This document shows, one piece after another, positions 59,964 to 64,000 of a stretch of DNA of 64,000 nucleotides (positions are counted from its first letter, which is position 1; every line of letters starts with the position of its first letter). Both the position numbers and the translations under genes were made by a program. Origin of the DNA: Symsagittifera roscoffensis (lineage: Eukaryota; Xenacoelomorpha; Acoela; Convolutidae); assembly GCF_963678635.1 (NCBI RefSeq), contig NC_087071.1, positions 1,664,537 to 1,728,536 on the forward strand. Reading direction: 5' to 3'. The notes under the pieces are model-generated. The model saw nothing but the letters and a program-made list of their open reading frames with translations. It had not been told where the DNA came from and searched no databases.

Positions 59964-60825
59964 GTGAGTTCAAATTATTCAGATCATTTTGATAAGGTGA
60001 ACTTGGCACCCTTGCATTATTATACCTGAATGCATGGCTAATGCAATCATCTCATTTCCCTCATTTCTTGAATTAAAGCTCGTATTAAAAACCTGTTTGT
60101 AATGCCATGGTCAATTAAAATCGAATGATTTGCTGAAAAAATTAGTGACAAAGTTGTCATAAAAAATTGAGTTAGTATCGCTATTATTTTAACCAATCAG
60201 AGTCGAGCAAGTTAATTTCTCTTTTCTTCAATGCACACTTCCGAATTAGGGCAAAAAAAACTTTTAATTATTCTATTAAGGTCAGCAAGGGAGACTTAAC
60301 TTTGCTGATTAATCGAGTCTCTAATTAAGCTTAGTCTAATTCGAGTCTTAGAAAGTTTCCTCGTGTTTCACTCAAGTTTAAAATGACCGATTTGGGGGCA
60401 TAATTAAATTGAGATTAAATTAGGTCTTGAAGATTTAATTGAATCGGAAAAATCTAATTTCATTTTGATGAGATCCAATTGCATGGAAGAAGAACGATTT
60501 CTTTGATTACATGCTCATTTAAGCGGAAATAATAGAAGAAAAAAAAACTAATTTATTTGGATGCTGAGGCTTGCAACAATCGCAGATACGGGACGACTTA
60601 ACAAACTCATGGTAGCTCACACAATTAACAAAAAAATTTAAATTTTGTCCTTAAAAGGTCAATTAAAGTGCTCAAAAGTCTTTTTTTTCCTGGTTTTGCA
60701 CATCAAGATTTAAAAGTTTTTACAGCATCTATTGGAACAAAATTGCAAATCGCACATTAAACGCAAATCATCTATTACTTTTAATTTGAAATTTGGTTAG
60801 TTTGAAAAATTAGTTTTTTTTTTAG

Positions 60826-61234
60826 AAAGGACAGCTCGGCCGACTCAGAGGACAAAAACCACCTGACAATCTCGATGAGACGGAGTGGTCCTTCATTTCG
60901 ACCAATCAGAACAGAGAAAGCGAAACTAGCCAATCAGGCGGCCAAACGACAAGCTAGGAAAAAAACCTTCCAGAACCAAAAACACAAAATAACATTTTCG
61001 TTGTTTCTAGTCTGTTTGTGTTTCATAGTTATAATAATTCCGCAAACTAGCATCCAACTTATAAACTATTTCACTTCAATTCCCGTCGATCTAATTCTCA
61101 ATATATACAGCATTACTGAAGTCGTTTATCTTATGAATTTTGTAATCAACCCTATAATATTTACATACAATAATGGATACCTTATGGGAAAATTTCAAAA
61201 TGTGCTTGCTGTATTCAAAATCACCCAAAAATAA
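60826..61234 (+). CDS. GPCR copy 2, exon 5
   Basis: 409 nt with TM6, TM7 (NPIIF) and stop. It differs from copy 1 at three bases, one of which changes a residue (Gly to Glu in the loop before the basic segment). AATAAA overlaps the stop, as in copy 1. Confidence 0.92.
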
Positions 61235-61738
61235 ATTATACAAAAACTAAGCTGCAAAATTTTGCTACGAAATTAGCTTAACTCTTAAGATTACGTAACC
61301 CAAATAATTTCAATAAAATCGTAACGCATTTTAGTTGTAAACTCAAAGCGTTTCAGTTGTAAACTATTTGAGTATTTTTTGTGTGTGATAAAATTGGTGA
61401 CTTAAAAATTTCTGTACAATTTTCTGAGCGGTTATTGTAAAACTTACTGCAAATCCCTTCAAAACAAATATTACTTCTAGATTTTAAATTCATGTTTCTT
61501 TAAATCTTCTAAATCTTTCCAATAAAAGAAATAGCATGAAAATAGTAGAAAAATACAACAAAACATCAAAATAGCCCCATCTTGTTTCAAAATCAAAATT
61601 CTGGATTACCATCAAATTTAAGGCACATTAAACTCATTAAAAAAATTAATGATCCTCATCAATACCAGAACAAATTTCAGGATAAAACTAGAAACATCGT
61701 AAGGCATTATGGGAATATTCTAGAAGAATCTAGATATT

Positions 61739-61944
61739 TCAATCTTTCTTGACTCTCATGTCTTCAATGTTACTCAACAGTGCAGTGTCCAAAGTCGGGT
61801 TCAAAATCAACTTCTGAAGCGATCGGAAAGCAGGATGCTTTGCGTCTTTACATAATTGTAGAATGAGACTTTCGGAAGTTGAAATAAAAGCTCCAGTTTG
61901 CATCAGGCGGTCCAGTCCAAATTTCCTGAAACAAATCTGATTGG
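61739..61944 (-). CDS. ISOC1/ISOC2-like terminal exon (copy 2)
   Basis: Same reading frame as 39673-39878 through SNIEDMRV, then KKD and TGA (61739-61741) instead of IKE and TGA, owing to changes at the very end. With the upper acceptor (tttttcag, 61945) the exon starts CCAATCAG. A further minus-strand micro-exon at about 62011-62035 (acceptor caacag, donor GTATGT) would join in phase 1 and add LFVMSCTS, plausible for the family's DACSSR segment but weak. In copy 1 that spot is hit by the MITE. Confidence 0.75.
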
Positions 61945-62577
61945 CTGAAAAATATTAAGTGTAGTTAAGACCATTCATCCAACAAGGAAAGGACAAACAT
62001 ACGAGATGTACAGCTCATCACGAACAACTGTTGAAAGTGCTTTAATAAGATACCACAATTGATTCCTTCAGTTTTTTTGAGAACACTATACTTGGGAGAA
62101 AACAAACAAATCCTACGCCTCGTTTCTTCCGACATCTTTTAGGGGGTAGATCGAAACAAAGGGGTAGATCTAGATTCAGTCTCAAATATAGGCTAAAACT
62201 GACATATGTACAACAGAATTACTCCTATCAGGGCAAAGCGATACGTGTATAGCGACAGTTGGGACAAATGTCATGAATTTGAACTTTGAACGAACTATGA
62301 GAGTGTATTGATGTTCCACTAAACACACCACTTGGTTGGGTTTGAAAATAAAACTGGTAATTAAGTTTTTACATCGTTACATAAACGGGACCCAGAACGA
62401 GCCTAACATGCATGTTAAAAAGTTATAGTTACATCGTAAATATAAAGGTGGTCTAAGGACATGTTCCGAAAATGAAACTTCGAATTGATGTTCAGGCTAT
62501 TTCTTTATTTTACTCTCCCATATTTTGCGTCTGGGAACGTACTGAGAAGTAAAATTGCTTGCCTTAATTCCTAATGG

Positions 62578-63064
62578 AACAAGACAGCTCGCATCAAGGC
62601 GAAGCCCTGAATATTACGACTGCCTTTCAAGGTCTTTTGAGCACTGATAACAAGAAAAAATTATAAGTAAAAAATTGAATCGAAAATATTTTTTTTATTT
62701 GAGTTTCTTTAAAGAAAATCATCCCCTCACACGCCATCTAAAGTAAACAGTGATAGATTTCGCCCCTAGTAACGATTTCTGAGACAGATGAAATCTCCGC
62801 GTACGCGTTAATAGCGTGAAATATATCGAGCGTTAATTGTCCCAAATTGGCCGAAATCGCAATCTACGCTACCCCCATAACAATACAAAAGATGATCACA
62901 GGTGAAATATCTTTTCAAATTTAAGCTAAAAAAAAAAACAATACCTTTTGAATGATATAAAAAAAATCCGTCAAAAATGGCTATTTAAAAAGTCGAAATT
63001 TATCGAAAGAAAAATACCCACCCGAGCACAAATTTTCCGTTACTTTCGTTGCGAAAGTCAGAAC
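62578..63064 (-). mobile_element. 540-bp family, copy
   Basis: Copy 2 counterpart of 40985-41469. It abuts the next unit with no spacer (gaac/aacaag). Confidence 0.6.
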
Positions 63065-63566
63065 AACAAGACTGCTCGTATCTGCCGAATGTTCCACTGT
63101 CTTTTAAAAACTATGGAGCAGTAGTTACATGAAATCATTAAACGCAATAAAATCAGAAAAATTTTAATTGAAATTTGAGATTTTTTGTAAAAATCATCCC
63201 CCTCACGCCATATTAAGAACAAAATGATAGATTTCACTCCTAGTGACAAATGAATTATGGCAAATAAGCTTCCTTCAACCAATTTGAAACAATTTCTAGG
63301 ACGGACTAAATCTCCGCTTACGCGTTAATAGCGCGAAATATATCGCGCTTCAATTTTCCCAAAATGGCAATCTTTAAACCCCCATAACTTTACGAAAAAT
63401 GATCACAGGTGAAATATCTTTTCAAATTTAGGCTCAGGACAACAATAGTTTTTGAATGATATATAAAATCCTGTCAAAAACGGCCCATTAAAAAGTCGAA
63501 ATTTGTCTGAAGAAAAAGACCACCCGAGCACAAGTATTCCGTAACTTTCGTTATGAAAGTCGGAAC
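63065..63566 (-). mobile_element. 540-bp family, copy, with diverged relative to window end
   Basis: Runs from aacaagactgctcgtatctg to gaaagtcggaac. A more diverged relative follows (63570-64000: tcactaaaaatgatcacaag, aatggctagttaaaaag), giving a three-unit head-to-tail series that leaves the window. The reading frame at 63734-63979 lies within it. Confidence 0.6.
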
Positions 63567-64000
63567 AATAATTTCTTTTGTCGCTTACGCTTTAAAATGA
63601 CAAAAAATTTCTCACAATTTAATAACCCTATGTCGGTTTTTTTGTCAAAGACCCAAATACAAGCACCCACAATTTCACTAAAAATGATCACAAGAAGGAT
63701 TTTTTAAATCTGGGAGTAGAATGTCAATACTAATTAGATTACATAAAAACAGTCAGAATGCCTAATTAGAAAGCTAGTTAAAAATTTTCTGTTAAAATGG
63801 CTAGTTAAAAAGTTAGTCAAATGGCTGTCTGGAGAAACAAAAGAATCGGTACAATAAAGTACTAGAAAAATCAGACAAACACGAAGAGATGAAAACATTT
63901 CGCAAAAAACAGCGTAACAAAAACTGAAAAAAAAACTTTTCGTTGGTTTTTTTGTCCATAAATCTAAACACATTCTCATCGGGCGGACGATATCTAAATT

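Larger units (their letters stand above)
45890..63240. repeat. Large direct repeat, copy 2
   Basis: Collinear with 22080-41650. It begins at the gap edge (gattcgacgcc), so its true left end is unknown. It lacks the Helitron and the 456-bp MITE, carries a foldback at 59674-59720, and continues past the point where copy 1 is cut by the palindrome. Confidence 0.95.

Noticed and set aside
63734-63979. 81-codon minus-strand frame at the right edge
   Set aside because: It falls in a diverged member of the 540-bp repeat series.
1-64000. CRISPR arrays, operons, rRNA genes
   Set aside because: The window is animal nuclear DNA with spliced genes. I saw no regularly spaced direct repeats of CRISPR type and no rRNA-like sequence.

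Overview
This window is AT-rich, gene-poor animal DNA. Its genes are split by GT-AG introns, and there are a non-LTR retrotransposon, tRNA-derived SINE-like repeats, rolling-circle elements and several kinds of MITE. A seven-transmembrane receptor, an SLC25A44-type mitochondrial carrier and an isochorismatase-domain (ISOC) gene point to a metazoan, probably an invertebrate. I cannot name the species. Coding exons fill only a few percent of the window.

Left part (1 to about 22 kb): mostly unrecognised AT-rich sequence. It holds the first two coding exons of a minus-strand SLC25A44-like carrier (6755-7396), two weak terminal-exon candidates (4286-4370 plus; 9831-10033 minus), and a decayed LINE on the minus strand that ends in a trinucleotide repeat (12564-14400). 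It also holds a tRNA-derived SINE-like repeat, a tRNA-Met-like sequence, a Helitron-related remnant, a MITE with a perfect 9-bp target duplication (10670-11132) and a hAT-type MITE with a perfect 8-bp target duplication (21556-21930).

Right part (22 to 64 kb): a large segment is present twice in direct orientation (about 22080-41650 and 45890-63240), separated by inverted partial copies and a 200-N assembly gap. Each copy carries one five-exon, 539-residue rhodopsin-class GPCR on the plus strand. The GPCR has a glycosylatable N-terminus, an NRY motif, a third intracellular loop of about 250 residues with an Asp-rich tract, and NPIIF in TM7. All exon lengths, phases and splice sites agree between copies. 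About 0.5 kb beyond each GPCR stop, on the opposite strand, lies the last exon of an ISOC1/ISOC2-like gene. A third, inverted fragment (41651-44366) carries only GPCR exons 4 and 5 and forms a 2.7-kb-arm palindrome with copy 1. The two copies differ mainly in introns and in mobile elements. Copy 1 carries a 1.4-kb non-autonomous Helitron and a 456-bp MITE whose empty sites can be read in copy 2. A 540-bp repeat with a terminal hairpin occurs in both orientations, partly head to tail, and ends about 20 bp before the GPCR exon 4 acceptor.

The 200-N gap, the low exon divergence and the presence/absence insertions leave two readings open: a recent local duplication, or two divergent haplotypes joined by the assembler.
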